Below are positions 33,779 through 47,679 of a stretch of DNA of 64,000 bases, piece after piece (position 1 is the stretch's first letter; every line of letters starts with the position of its first letter). Position numbers and translations under genes: made by a program. This DNA is from Motacilla alba alba (taxonomy: Eukaryota; Chordata; Aves; Passeriformes; Motacillidae), in assembly GCF_015832195.1 (NCBI RefSeq), contig NC_052017.1:55396152-55460151 (forward strand), in the 5' to 3' direction. Below the pieces are notes generated by a model. That model saw only the letters and a program-made list of their open reading frames with translations. It was not told the origin of the DNA and made no database searches.

Positions 33779-35885
33779 GTGCAGTGCAAAAGACCAAAAG
33801 AGGCAAGAAGTGACTTCAGAGACAATGCACGAGCAGGGGAAGTCATCAAGGAGCAAGACAGGAGTGAGAGGGTAAGAGATGCGGGACATGGCGTAGAGAG
33901 TGAAAAAAGAACAAGAAACATCTCCCAAATGAATGGCAGCAAATGGCATGAGATGCCATGAGGTGCAGGGACACGGAGCAAAGCTGGCCCCATTGATTCC
34001 CTTTGAAATCGCAAGCTTCCCATTCCCTTCCCAAAACAGAAATCTTTTCTGGCAGGGAAAAAGATCTTGCAACAGAGAAAAGAAAGACGGAAAACACTCA
34101 GGCAATGAGATATCATCAAATGCAGTGCAATTAAAAAATAATACCCAAAACCCGGTAATTTCAGACATGTGCGGACTGCAATCACTTAGTCTGTAATCAA
34201 TGGAGGTGCAAGGCAGAGGGCCCAACAAGGCCAAAACTGACCTGACAGATGCTGCAAAATCAGGGGGGAAAAAATCAAAGAGCAAGACGCAACTCAGAAG
34301 AGAAGAAAGGATGGACTAGGCATAGAGAGTGAATACAAATAGTTCTTCTCCCCATTGGAAGACATCAAATGGCTTCGAATGCCATGAGGTGCAGGGATAT
34401 GGAGCAAAGCTGGCCCAATTGATTCCCTTTGAAATTGCAAGCTTTCCATTCCCTTCCATTCACAAAGTCCTTTTGGGAAGGGACACGAAAAATCGCGCAA
34501 GAGGAAGGCTCACAAATGCTGAGGAAAGGAGACATGATCAAATGCAATGCAACTGAAAATAAAAGCAAAACCCAGACATTTCGGACATGGAGGGACTACA
34601 AGCGATTGGTCAGCCAAATCTTGAGGGGCAGTGCAGAGGGCCCAACAAGGCCAAAACTGACCTGACTGATGCTGCAAAATAAGGGGGAAAAAAATCAAAG
34701 AGCAAGACGCAACTCAGAAGAGAAGAAAGGATGGACTAGGCATAGAGAGTGAATACAAATAGTTCTTCTCCCCATTGGAAGACATTAAATGGCTTCGAAT
34801 GCCATGAGGTGCAGGGACATGGAGCAAAGCTGGCCCCATTGATTCCCTTTGAAATCGCAAGCTTTCCATTCCCTTCCATTCACAAAGTCCTTTTGGGAAG
34901 GGACACGAAAAATCGCGCAAAAGGAAGGCTCACAAATGCTGAGGAAAGGAGACATGATCAAATGCAATGCAACTGAAATAAAAGCAAAACCCAGACATTT
35001 CGGACATGGAGGGACTACAAGCGATTGGTCAGCCAAATCATGAGGGGCAGTGCAGAGGGCCCAACAAGGCCAAAACTGACCTGACTGATGCTGCAAAATA
35101 AGGGGGAAAAAAATCAAAGAGCAAGACGCAACACAGAAGAGAAGAAAGGATGGACTAGGCATAGAGAGTGAATACAAATAGTTCTTCTCCCCATTGGAAG
35201 ACATTAAATGGCTTCGAATGCCATGAGGTGCAGGGACATGGAGCAAAGCTGGCCCAATTGATTCCCTTTGAAATCGCAAGCTTTCCATTCCCTTCCATTC
35301 ACAAAGTCCTTTTGGGAAGGGACACGAAAAATCGCGCAAGAGGAAGGCTCACAAATGCTGAGGAAAGGAGACATGATCAAATGCAATGCAACTGAAAATA
35401 AAAGCAAAACCCAGACATTTCGGACATGGAGGGACTACAAGCGATTGGTCAGCCAAATCTTGAGGGGCAGTGCAGAGGGCCCAACAAGGCCAAAACTGAC
35501 CTGACTGATGCTGCAAAATAAGGGGGAAAAAAATCAAAGAGCAAGACGCAACACAGAAGAGAAGAAAGGATGGACTAGGCATAGAGAGTGAATACAAATA
35601 GTTCTTCTCCCCATTGGAAGACATCAAATGGCATGGAATGCCATGAGGTGCAGGGATATGGAGCAAAGCTGGCCCAATTGATTCCCTTTGAAATTGCAAG
35701 CTTTCCATTCCCTTCAATTTACAAAGTCCTTTTGGGAAGGGACACGAAAAATCGCGCAAGAGGAAGGCTCACAAATGCTGAGGAAAGGAGATATGATCAA
35801 ATGCAATGCAATTGAAAACTAAAAGCCAAAACCCAGACATTTTGGACATGGAGGGACTACAAGGATTGGTCAGCCAAATCATGAG
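33779..35885 (+). repeat. Block 22: 5 monomers (B-C-A-A-A), 2,107 bp
   Basis: B with private GGGGAAGTCATC. C returns to GCGGACTGC. The post-C monomer combines TTCGAA with ATATGGAGC, a recombinant subtype also seen at 46.6, 52.1, 53.8, 57.1 and 59.2 kb. Confidence 0.92.
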
Positions 35886-37569
35886 GTGCAGTGCAAAAGA
35901 CCAAAAGAGGCAAGAAGTGACTTCAGAGACAATGCACGAGCAGGGGAAATCATCAAGGAGCAAGACAGGAGTGAGAGGGTAAGAGATGCGGGACATGGCG
36001 TAGAGAGTGAAAAAAGAACAAGAAACATCTCCCAAATGAATGGTATCAAATGGCATGAGATGCCATGAGGTGCAGGGACACGGAGCAAAGCTGGCCCCAT
36101 TGATTCCCTTTGAAATCGCAAGCTTTCCATTCCCTTCCCAAAAAGAAAATCTTTTCTGGCAGGGAAAAAGGACTTGCAACAGAGAAAAGAAAGACGGAAA
36201 ACACTCAGGCAATGAGATATCATCAAATGCAGTGCAATTTAAAAATAAAACCCAAAACCCGGTAATTTCAGACATGTGCGCACTGCAATCACTTAGTCTG
36301 TAATCAATGGAGGTGCAAGGCAGAGGGCCCAACAAGGCCAAAACTGACCTGACTGATGCTGCAAAATCAGGGGGAAAAAATCAAAGAGCAAGACGCAACT
36401 CAGAAGAGAAGAAAGGATGGACTAGACATAGAGAGTGAATACAAATAGTTCTTCTCCCCATTGGAAGACATTAAATGGCTTCGAATGCCATGAGGTGCAG
36501 GGACATGGAGCAAAGCTGGCCCCATTGATTCCCTTTGAAATCGCAAGCTTTCCATTCCCTTCCATTCACAAAGTCCTTTTGGGAAGGGACACGAAAAATC
36601 GCGCAAAAGGAAGGCTCACAAATGCTGAGGAAAGGAGACATGATCAAATGCAATGCAACTGAAAATAAAAGCAAAACCCAGACATTTCGGACATGGAGGG
36701 ACTACAAGCGATTGGTCAGCCAAATCATGAGGGGCAGTGCAGAGGGCCCAACAAGGCCAAAACTGACCTGACTGATGCTGCAAAATCAGGGGGAAAAAAT
36801 CAAAGAGCAAGACGCAACTCAGAAGAGAAGAAAGGATGGACTAGGCATAGAGAGTGAATACAAATAGTTCTTCTCCCCATTGGAAGACATTAAATGGCTT
36901 CGAATGCCATGAGGTGCAGGGACATGGAGCAAAGCTGGCCCCATTGATTCCCTTTGAAATCGCAAGCTTTCCATTCCCTTCCATTCACAAAGTCCTTTTG
37001 GGAAGGGACACGAAAAATCGCGCAAAAGGAAGGCTCACAAATGCTGAGGAAAGGAGACATGATCAAATGCAATGCAACTGAAAATAAAAGCAAAACCCAG
37101 ACATTTCGGACATGGAGGGACTACAAGCGATTGGTCAGCCAAATCATGAGGGGCAGTGCAGAGGGCCCAACAAGGCCAAAACTGACCTGACTGATGCTGC
37201 AAAATAAGGGGGAAAAAAATCAAAGAGCAAGACGCAACTCAGAAGAGAAGAAAGGATGGACTAGGCATAGAGAGTGAATACAAATAGTTCTTCTCCCCAT
37301 TGGAAGACATTAAATGGCTTCGAATGCCATGAGGTGCAGGGACATGGAGCAAAGCTGGCCCCATTGATTCCCTTTGAAATCGCAAGCTTTCCATTCCCTT
37401 CCATTCACAAAGTCCTTTTGGGAAGGGACACGAAAAATCGCGCAAAAGGAAGGCTCACAAATGCTGAGGAAAGGAGACATGATCAAATGCAATGCAACTG
37501 AAAATAAAAGCAAAACCCAGACATTTTGGACATGGAGGGACTACAAGGATTGGTCAGCCAAATCATGAG
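35886..37569 (+). repeat. Block 23: 4 monomers (B''-C-A-A), 1,684 bp
   Basis: B'' with private GCAATTTAAAAATAAAACC. C with GCGCACTGC. Two A monomers of the TTCGAA/GGCCCC subtype follow that look identical except for details of the G/A run. The block runs directly into an A-like B left arm. Confidence 0.93.
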
Positions 37570-38838
37570 GTGCAGTGCAAAAGACCAAAAGAGGCAAGAA
37601 GTGACTTCAGAGACAATGCACGAGCAGGGGAAATCATCAAGGAGCAAGACAGGAGTGAGAGGGTAAGAGATGCGGGACATGGCGTAGAGAGTGAAAAAAG
37701 AACAAGAAACATCTCCCAAATGAATGGCAGCAAACGGCATGAGATGCCATGAGGTGCAGGGACACGGAGCAAAGCTGGCCCCATTGATTCCCTTTGAAAT
37801 CGCAAGCTTCCCATTCCCTTCCCAAAACAGAAATCTTTTCTGGCAGGGAAAAAGATCTTGCAACAGAGAAAAGAAAGACGGAAAACACTCAGGCAATGAG
37901 ATATCATCAAATGCAGTGCAATTAAAAAATAAAACCCAAAACCCGGTAATTTCAGACATGTGCGGACTGCAATCACTTAGTCTGTAATCAATGGAGGTGC
38001 AAGGCAGAGGGCCCAACAAGGCCAAAACTGACCTGACTGATGCTGCAAAATAAGGGGGAAAAAAATCAAAGAGCAAGACGCAACTCAGAAGAGAAGAAAG
38101 GATGGACTAGACATAGAGAGTGAATACAAATAGTTCTTCTCCCCATTGGAAGACATTAAATGGCTTCGAATGCCATGAGGTGCAGGGACATGGAGCAAAG
38201 CTGGCCCAATTGATTCCCTTTGAAATCGCAAGCTTTCCATTCCCTTCCATTCACAAAGTCCTTTTGGGAAGGGACACGAAAAATCGCGCAAAAGGAAGGC
38301 TCACAAATGCTGAGGAAAGGAGACATGATCAAATGCAATGCAACTGAAAATAAAAGCAAAACCCAGACATTTCGGACATGGAGGGACTACAAGCGATTGG
38401 TCAGCCAAATCATGAGGGGCAGTGCAGAGGGCCCAACAAGGCCAAAACTGACCTGACTGATGCTGCAAAATAAGGGGGGAAAAAAATCAAAGAGCAAGAC
38501 GCAACTCAGAAGAGAAGAAAGGATGGACTAGGCATAGAGAGTGAATACAAATAGTTCTTCTCCCCATTGGAAGACATCAAATGGCATGGAATGCCATGAG
38601 GTGCAGGGATATGGAGCAAAGCTGGCCCAATTGATTCCCTTTGAAATTGCAAGCTTTCCATTCCCTTCCATTTACAAAGTCCTTTTGGGAAGGGACACGA
38701 AAAATCGCGCAAGAGGAAGGCTCACAAATGCTGAGGAAAGGAGATATGATCAAATGCAATGCAATTGAAAACTAAAAGCCAAAACCCAGACATTTTGGAC
38801 ATGGAGGGACTACAAGGATTGGTCAGCCAAATCATGAG
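37570..38838 (+). repeat. Block 24: 3 monomers (B-C-A), 1,269 bp
   Basis: Standard B with private GCAAACGGCATG, which breaks one arm of the inverted repeat (37733-37740). C with GCGGACTGC. The A before the next B has TTCCATTTACAAAG. Confidence 0.92.
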
Positions 38839-41782
38839 GTGCAGTGCAAAAGACCAAAAGAGGCAAGAAGTGACTTCAGAGACAATGCACGAGCAGGGGA
38901 AATCATCAAGGAGCAAGACAGGAGTGAGAGGGTAAGAGATGCGGGACATGGCGTAGAGAGTGAAAAAAGAACAAGAAACATCTCCCAAATGAATGGTATC
39001 AAATGGCATGAGATGCCATGAGGTGCAGGGACACGGAGCAAAGCTGGCCCCATTGATTCCCTTTGAAATCGCAAGCTTTCCATTCCCTTCCCAAAAAGAA
39101 AATCTTTTCTGGCAGGGAAAAAGGACTTGCAACAGAGAAAAGAAAGACGGAAAACACTCAGGCAATGAGATATCATCAAATGCAGTGCAATTAAAAAATA
39201 AAACCCAAAACCCGGTAATTTCAGACATGTGCGCACTGCAATCACTTAGTCTGTAATCAATGGAGGTGCAAGGCAGAGGGCCCAACAAGGCCAAAACTGA
39301 CCTGACTGATGCTGCAAAATAAGGGGGAAAAAATCAAAGAGCAAGACGCAACTCAGAAGAGAAGAAAGGATGGACTAGACATAGAGAGTGAATACAAATA
39401 GTTCTTCTCCCCATTGGAAGACATTAAATGGCTTCGAATGCCATGAGGTGCAGGGACATGGAGCAAAGCTGGCCCAATTGATTCCCTTTGAAATCGCAAG
39501 CTTTCCATTCCCTTCCATTCACAAAGTCCTTTTGGGAAGGGACACGAAAAATCGCGCAAAAGGAAGGCTCACAAATGCTGAGGAAAGGAGACATGATCAA
39601 ATGCAATGCAACTGAAAATAAAAGCAAAACCCAGACATTTCGGACATGGAGGGACTACAAGCGATTGGTCAGCCAAATCATGAGGGGCAGTGCAGAGGGC
39701 CCAACAAGGCCAAAACTGACCTGACTGATGCTGCAAAATAAGGGGGAAAAAAATCAAAGAGCAAGACGCAACTCAGAAGAGAAGAAAGGATGGACTAGGC
39801 ATAGAGAGTGAATACAAATAGTTCTTCTCCCCATTGGAAGACATCAAATGGCATGGAATGCCATGAGGTGCAGGGATATGGAGCAAAGCTGGCCCAATTG
39901 ATTCCCTTTGAAATCGCAAGCTTTCCATTCCCTTCAATTCACAAAGTCCTTTTGGGAAGGGACACGAAAAATCGCGCAAAAGGAAGGCTCACAAATGCTG
40001 AGGAAAGGAGACATGACCAAATGAAATGCAACTGAAAATAAAAGCAAAACCCAGACATTTCGGACATGGAGGGACTACAAGCGATTGGTCAGCCAAATCA
40101 TGAGGGGCAGTGCAGAGGGCCCAACAAGGCCAAAACTGACCTGACTGATGCTGCAAAATAAGGGGGAAAAAAATCAAAGAGCAAGACGCAACTCAGAAGA
40201 GAAGAAAGGATGGACTAGACATAGAGAGTGAATACAAATAGTTCTTCTCCCCATTGGAAGACATTAAATGGCTTCAAATGCCATGAGGTGCAGGGACATG
40301 GAGCAAAGCTGGCCCCATTGATTCCCTTTGAAATTGCAAGCTTTCCATTCCCTTCCATTCACAAAGTCCTTTTGGGAAGGGACACGAAAAATCGCGCAAA
40401 GGAAGGCTCACAAATGCTGAGGAAAGGAGACATGATCAAATGCAATGCAACTGAAAATAAAAGCAAAACCCAGACATTTCGGACATGGAGGGACTACAAG
40501 CGATTGGTCAGCCAAATCATGAGGGGCAGTGCAGAGGGCCCAACAAGGCCAAAACTGACCTGACTGATGCTGCAAAATAAGGGGGAAAAAAATCAAAGAG
40601 CAAGACGCAACTCAGAAGAGAAGAAAGGATGGACTAGGCATAGAGAGTGAATACAAATAGTTCTTCTCCCCATTGGAAGACATCAAATGGCATGGAATGC
40701 CATGAGGTGCAGGGATATGGAGCAAAGCTGGCCCAATTGATTCCCTTTGAAATCGCAAGCTTTCCATTCCCTTCAATTCACAAAGTCCTTTTGGGAAGGG
40801 ACACGAAAAATCGCGCAAAAGGAAGGCTCACAAATGCTGAGGAAAGGAGACATGACCAAATGCAATGCAACTGAAAATAAAAGCAAAACCCAGACATTTC
40901 GGACATGGAGGGACTACAAGCGATTGGTCAGCCAAATCTTGAGGGGCAGTGCAGAGGGCCCAACAAGGCCAAAACTGACCTGACTGATGCTGCAAAATAA
41001 GGGGGAAAAAAATCAAAGAGCAAGACGCAACACAGAAGAGAAGAAAGGATGGACTAGGCATAGAGAGTGAATACAAATAGTTCTTCTCCCCATTGGAAGA
41101 CATTAAATGGCTTCGAATGCCATGAGGTGCAGGGACATGGAGCAAAGCTGGCCCCATTGATTCCCTTTGAAATCGCAAGCTTTCCATTCCCTTCCATTCA
41201 CAAAGTCCTTTTGGGAAGGGACACGAAAAATCGCGCAAAAGGAAGGCTCACAAATGCTGAGGAAAGGAGACATGATCAAATGCAATGCAACTGAAAATAA
41301 AAGCAAAACCCAGACATTTCGGACATGGAGGGACTACAAGCGATTGGTCAGCCAAATCATGAGGGGCAGTGCAGAGGGCCCAACAAGGCCAAAACTGACC
41401 TGACTGATGCTGCAAAATAAGGGGGAAAAAAATCAAAGAGCAAGACGCAACTCAGAAGAGAAGAAAGGATGGACTAGGCATAGAGAGTGAATACAAATAG
41501 TTCTTCTCCCCATTGGAAGACATTAAATGGCTTCGAATGCCATGAGGTGCAGGGACATGGAGCAAAGCTGGCCCCATTGATTCCCTTTGAAATCGCAAGC
41601 TTTCCATTCCCTTCCATTCACAAAGTCCTTTTGGGAAGGGACACGAAAAATCGCGCAAAAGGAAGGCTCACAAATGCTGAGGAAAGGAGACATGATCAAA
41701 TGCAATGCAACTGAAAATAAAAGCAAAACCCAGACATTTTGGACATGGAGGGACTACAAGGATTGGTCAGCCAAATCATGAG
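38839..41782 (+). repeat. Block 25: 7 monomers (B''-C-A x5), 2,944 bp
   Basis: The last B'' in the window, with C GCGCACTGC, followed by five A monomers, the longest run behind a single B-C. Alternating A subtypes (TTCGAA or TTCAAA with ACATGG; CATGGA with ATATGG) suggest that the run grew by exchange of dimer-sized pieces. Private changes: CAAATGAAATGC at about 40019 and CGCAAAGGAAGG (one A lost) at about 40395. Confidence 0.92.
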
Positions 41783-42900
41783 GTGCAGTGCAAAAGACCA
41801 AAAGAGGCAAGAAGTGACTTCAGAGACAATGCACGAGCAGGGGAAATCATCAAGGAGCAAGACAGGAGTGAGAGGGTAAGAGATGCGGGACATGGCGTAG
41901 AGAGTGAAAAAAGAACAAGAAACATCTCCCAAATGAATGGCAGCAAATGGCATGAGATGCCATGAGGTGCAGGGACACGGAGCAAAGCTGGCCCCATTGA
42001 TTCCCTTTGAAATCACAAGCTTCCCATTCCCTTCCCAAAACAGAAATCTTTTCTGGCAGGGAAAAAGATCTTGCAACAGAGAAAAGAAAGACGGAAAACA
42101 CTCAGGCAATGAGATATCATCAAATGCAGTGCAATTAAAAAATAATACCCAAAACCCGGTAATTTCAGACATGTGCGGACTGCAATCACTTAGTCTGTAA
42201 TCAATGGAGGTGCAAGGCAGAGGGCCCAACAAGGCCAAAACTGACCTGACTGATGCTGCAAAATAAGGGGGAAAAAAATCAAAGAGCAAGACGCAACTCA
42301 GAAGAGAAGAAAGGATGGACTAGACATAGAGAGTGAATACAAATAGTTCTTCTCCCCATTGGAAGACATTAAATGGCTTCGAATGCCATGAGGTGCAGGG
42401 ACATAGAGCAAAGCTGGCCCAATTGATTCCCTTTGAAATCGCAAGCTTTCCATTCCCTTCAATTCACAAAGTCCTTTTGGGAAGGGACACGAAAAATCGC
42501 GCAAAAGGAAGGCTCACAAATGCTGAGGAAAGGAGACATGACCAAATGCAATGCAACTGAAATAAAAGCAAAACCCAGACATTTCGGACATGGAGGGACT
42601 ACAAGCGATTGGTCAGCCAAATCATGAGGGGCAGTGCAGAGGGCCCAACAAGGCCAAAACTGACCTGACTGATGCTGCAAAATAAGGGGGAAAAAAATCA
42701 AAGAGCAAGACGCAACACAGAAGAGAAGAAAGGATGGACTAGGCATAGAGAGTGAATACAAATAGTTCTTCTCCCCATTGGAAGACATTAAATGGCTTCG
42801 AATGCCATGAGGTGCAGGGACATGGAGCAAAGCTGGCCCCATTGATTCCCTTTGAAATCGCAAGCTTTCCATTCCCTTCCATTCACAAAGTCCTTTTGGG
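40600..42900 (+). repeat. 2,525 bp six-monomer duplication, copy 1
   Basis: The A run, B with GAAATCACAAGC, C and first A monomer recur at +2,525 to 2,527 bp. Each copy has private changes (GACATAGAGC here). Confidence 0.82.
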
Positions 42901-44308
42901 AAGGGACACGAAAAATCGCGCAAAAGGAAGGCTCACAAATGCTGAGGAAAGGAGACATGATCAAATGCAATGCAACTGAAAATAAAAGCAAAACCCAGAC
43001 ATTTCGGACATGGAGGGACTACAAGCGATTGGTCAGCCAAATCATGAGGGGCAGTGCAGAGGGCCCAACAAGGCCAAAACTGACCTGACTGATGCTGCAA
43101 AATAAGGGGGAAAAAAATCAAAGAGCAAGACGCAACTCAGAAGAGAAGAAAGGATGGACTAGGCATAGAGAGTGAATACAAATAGTTCTTCTCCCCATTG
43201 GAAGACATCAAATGGCATGGAATGCCATGAGGTGCAGGGATATGGAGCAAAGCTGGCCCAATTGATTCCCTTTGAAATCGCAAGCTTTCCATTCCCTTCA
43301 ATTCACAAAGTCCTTTTGGGAAGGGACACGAAAAATCGCGCAAAAGGAAGGCTCACAAATGCTGAGGAAAGGAGACATGACCAAATGCAATGCAACTGAA
43401 AATAAAAGCAAAACCCAGACATTTCGGACATGGAGGGACTACAAGCGATTGGTCAGCCAAATCTTGAGGGGCAGTGCAGAGGGCCCAACAAGGCCAAAAC
43501 TGACCTGACTGATGCTGCAAAATAAGGGGGAAAAAAATCAAAGAGCAAGACGCAACACAGAAGAGAAGAAAGGATGGACTAGGCATAGAGAGTGAATACA
43601 AATAGTTCTTCTCCCCATTGGAAGATATTAAATGGCTTCGAATGCCATGAGGTGCAGGGACATGGAGCAAAGCTGGCCCCATTGATTCCCTTTGAAATCG
43701 CAAGCTTTCCATTCCCTTCCATTCACAAAGTCCTTTTGGGAAGGGACACGAAAAATCGCGCAAAAGGAAGGCTCACAAATGCTGAGGAAAGGAGACATGA
43801 TCAAATGCAATGCAACTGAAAATAAAAGCAAAACCCAGACATTTCGGACATGGAGGGACTACAAGCGATTGGTCAGCCAAATCATGAGGGGCAGTGCAGA
43901 GGGCCCAACAAGGCCAAAACTGACCTGACTGATGCTGCAAAATAAGGGGGAAAAAAATCAAAGAGCAAGACGCAACTCAGAAGAGAAGAAAGGATGGACT
44001 AGGCATAGAGAGTGAATACAAATAGTTCTTCTCCCCATTGGAAGACATTAAATGGCTTCGAATGCCATGAGGTGCAGGGACATGGAGCAAAGCTGGCCCC
44101 ATTGATTCCCTTTGAAATCGCAAGCTTTCCATTCCCTTCCATTCACAAAGTCCTTTTGGGAAGGGACACGAAAAATCGCGCAAAAGGAAGGCTCACAAAT
44201 GCTGAGGAAAGGAGACATGATCAAATGCAATGCAACTGAAAATAAAAGCAAAACCCAGACATTTTGGACATGGAGGGACTACAAGCGATTGGTCAGCCAA
44301 ATCATGAG
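41783..44308 (+). repeat. Block 26: 6 monomers (B-C-A x4), 2,526 bp
   Basis: B with GAAATCACAAGC, shared only with the next block. C GCGGACTGC, then four A monomers. GACATAGAGCAAAGC at about 42400 and GAAGATATTAAATGG at about 43622 are private. Confidence 0.93.
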
Positions 44309-45430
44309 GTGCAGTGCAAAAGACCAAAAGAGGCAAGAAGTGACTTCAGAGACAATGCACGAGCAGGGGAAATCATCAAGGAGCAAGACAGGAGTGAGAG
44401 GGTAAGAGATGCGGGACATGGCGTAGAGAGTGAAAAAAGAACAAGAAACATCTCCCAAATGAATGGCAGCAAATGGCATGAGATGCCATGAGGTGCAGGG
44501 ACACGGAGCAAAGCTGGGCCCATTGATTCCCTTTGAAATCACAAGCTTCCCATTCCCTTCCCAAAACAGAAATCTTTTCTGGCAGGGAAAAAGATCTTGC
44601 AACAGAGAAAAGAAAGACGGAAAACACTCAGGCAATGAGATATCATCAAATGCAGTGCAATTAAAAAATAATACCCAAAACCCGGTAATTTCAGACATGT
44701 GCGGACTGCAATCACTTAGTCTGTAATCAATGGAGGTGCAAGGCAGAAGGCCCAACAAGGCCAAAACTGACCTGACTGATGCTGCAAAATAAGGGGGAAA
44801 AAAATCAAAGAGCAAGACGCAACTCAGAAGAGAAGAAAGGATGGACTAGACATAGAGAGTGAATACAAATAGTTCTTCTCCCCATTGGAAGACATTAAAT
44901 GGCTTCGAATGCCATGAGGTGCAGGGACATGGAGCAAAGCTGGCCCAATTGATTCCCTTTGAAATCGCAAGCTTTCCATTCCCTTCAATTCACAAAGTCC
45001 TTTTGGGAAGGGACACGAAAAATCGCGCAAAAGGAAGGCTCACAAATGCTGAGGAAAGGAGACATGACCAAATGCAATGCAACTGAAAATAAAAGCAAAA
45101 CCCAGACATTTCGGACATGGAGGGACTACAAGCGATTGGTCAGCCAAATCTTGAGGGGCAGTGCAGAGGGCCCAACAAGGCCAAAACTGACCTGACTGAT
45201 GCTGCAAAATAAGGGGGAAAAAAATCAAAGAGCAAGACGCAACACAGAAGAGAAGAAAGGATGGACTAGGCATAGAGAGTGAATACAAATAGTTCTTCTC
45301 CCCATTGGAAGACATTAAATGGCTTCGAATGCCATGAGGTGCAGGGACATGGAGCAAAGCTGGCCCCATTGATTCCCTTTGAAATCGCAAGCTTTCCATT
45401 CCCTTCCATTCACAAAGTCCTTTTGGGAAG
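43125..45430 (+). repeat. 2,525 bp six-monomer duplication, copy 2
   Basis: Second copy, with private GAAGATATTAAATGG, GCTGGGCCCATTG and GGCAGAAGGCCC. Confidence 0.82.
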
Positions 45431-45994
45431 GGACACGAAAAATCGCGCAAAAGGAAGGCTCACAAATGCTGAGGAAAGGAGACATGATCAAATGCAATGC
45501 AACTGAAAATAAAAGCAAAACCCAGACATTTCGGACATGGAGGGACTACAAGCGATTGGTCAGCCAAATCATGAGGGGCAGTGCAGAGGGCCCAACAAGG
45601 CCAAAACTGACCTGACTGATGCTGCAAAATAAGGGGGAAAAAAATCAAAGAGCAAGACGCAACTCAGAAGAGAAGAAAGGATGGACTAGGCATAGAGAGT
45701 GAATACAAATAGTTCTTCTCCCCATTGGAAGACATTAAATGGCTTCAAATGCCATGAGGTGCAGGGACATGGAGCAAAGCTGGCCCCATTGATTCCCTTT
45801 GAAATCGCAAGCTTTCCATTCCCTTCCATTCACAAAGTCCTTTTGGGAAGGGACACGAAAAATCGCGCAAAAGGAAGGCTCACAAATGCTGAGGAAAGGA
45901 GACATGATCAAATGCAATGCAACTGAAAATAAAAGCAAAACCCAGACATTTTGGACATGGAGGGACTACAAGGATTGGTCAGCCAAATCATGAG
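44309..45994 (+). repeat. Block 27: 4 monomers (B-C-A-A), 1,686 bp
   Basis: B shares GAAATCACAAGC with block 26 and has private GCTGGGCCCATTG, which creates a GGGCCC in a B unit. C has GGCAGAAGGCCC, which loses the GGGCCC. The last A has GGCTTCAAATGCC. Confidence 0.92.
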
Positions 45995-47679
45995 GTGCAG
46001 TGCAAAAGACCAAAAGAGGCAAGAAGTGACTTCAGAGACAATGCACGAGCAGGGGAAATCATCAAGGAGCAAGACAGGAGTGAGAGGGTAAGAGATGCGG
46101 GACATGGCGTAGAGAGTGAAAAAAGAACAAGAAACATCTCCCAAATGAATGGCAGCAAATGGCATGAGATGCCATGAGGTGCAGGGACACGGAGCAAAGC
46201 TGGCCCCATTGATTCCCTTTGAAATCGCAAGCTTCCCATTCCCTTCCCAAAACAGAAATCTTTTCTGGCAGGGAAAAAGATCTTGCAACAGAGAAAAGAA
46301 AGACGGAAAACACTCAGGCAATGAGATATCATCAAATGCAGTGCAATTAAAAAATAATACCCAAAACCCGGTAATTTCAGACATGTGCGGACTGCAATCA
46401 CTTAGTCTGTAATCAATGGAGGTGCAAGGCAGAAGGCCCAACAAGGCCAAAACTGACCTGACAGATGCTGCAAAATCAGGGGGAAAAAAATCAAAGAGCA
46501 AGATGCAACTCAGAAGAGAAGAAAGGATGGACTAGACATAGAGAGTGAATACAAATAGTTCTTCTCCCCATTGGAAGACATCAAATGGCTTCGAATGCCA
46601 TGAGGTGCAGGGATATGGAGCAAAGCTGGCCCCATTGATTCCCTTTGAAATCGCAAGCTTTCCATTCCCTTCAATTCACAAAGTCCTTTTGGGAAGGGAC
46701 ACGAAAAATCGCGCAAAAGGAAGGCTCACAAATGCTGAGGAAAGGAGACATGATCAAATGCAATGCAACTGAAATAAAAGCAAAACCCAGACATTTCGGA
46801 CATGGAGGGACTACAAGCGATTGGTCAGCCAAATCATGAGGGGCAGTGCAGAGGGCCCAACAAGGCCAAAACTGACCTGACTGATGCTGCAAAATAAGGG
46901 GGAAAAAAATCAAAGAGCAAGACGCAACTCAGAAGAGAAGAAAGGATGGACTAGACATAGAGAGTGAATACAAATAGTTCTTCTCCCCATTGGAAGACAT
47001 TAAATGGCTTCGAATGCCATGAGGTGCAGGGACATGGAGCAAAGCTGGCCCAATTGATTCCCTTTGAAATCGCAAGCTTTCCATTCCCTTCCATTCACAA
47101 AGTCCTTTTGGGAAGGGACACGAAAAATCGCGCAAAAGGAAGGCTCACAAATGCTGAGGAAAGGAGACATGATCAAATGCAATGCAACTGAAATAAAAGC
47201 AAAACCCAGACATTTCGGACATGGAGGGACTACAAGCGATTGGTCAGCCAAATCATGAGGGGCAGTGCAGAGGGCCCAACAAGGCCAAAACTGACCTGAC
47301 TGATGCTGCAAAATAAGGGGGAAAAAAATCAAAGAGCAAGACGCAACTCAGAAGAGAAGAAAGGATGGACTAGGCATAGAGAGTGAATACAAATAGTTCT
47401 TCTCCCCATTGGAAGACATTAAATGGCTTCAAATGCCATGAGGTGCAGGGACATGGAGCAAAGCTGGCCCAATTGATTCCCTTTGAAATCGCAAGCTTTC
47501 CATTCCCTTCCATTCACAAAGTCCTTTTGGGAAGGGACACGAAAAATCGCGCAAAAGGAAGGCTCACAAATGCTGAGGAAAGGAGACATGATCAAATGCA
47601 ATGCAACTGAAAATAAAAGCAAAACCCAGACATTTCGGACATGGAGGGACTACAAGCGATTGGTGAGCCAAATCATGAG
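45995..47679 (+). repeat. Block 28: 4 monomers (B-C-A-A), 1,685 bp
   Basis: Standard B, C with GGCAGAAGGCCC and AGATGCAACTC. Post-C monomer TTCGAA plus ATATGGAGC. Two CTGAAATAAAAGC junctions. Copied as block 31 at +5,476 bp. Confidence 0.93.
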
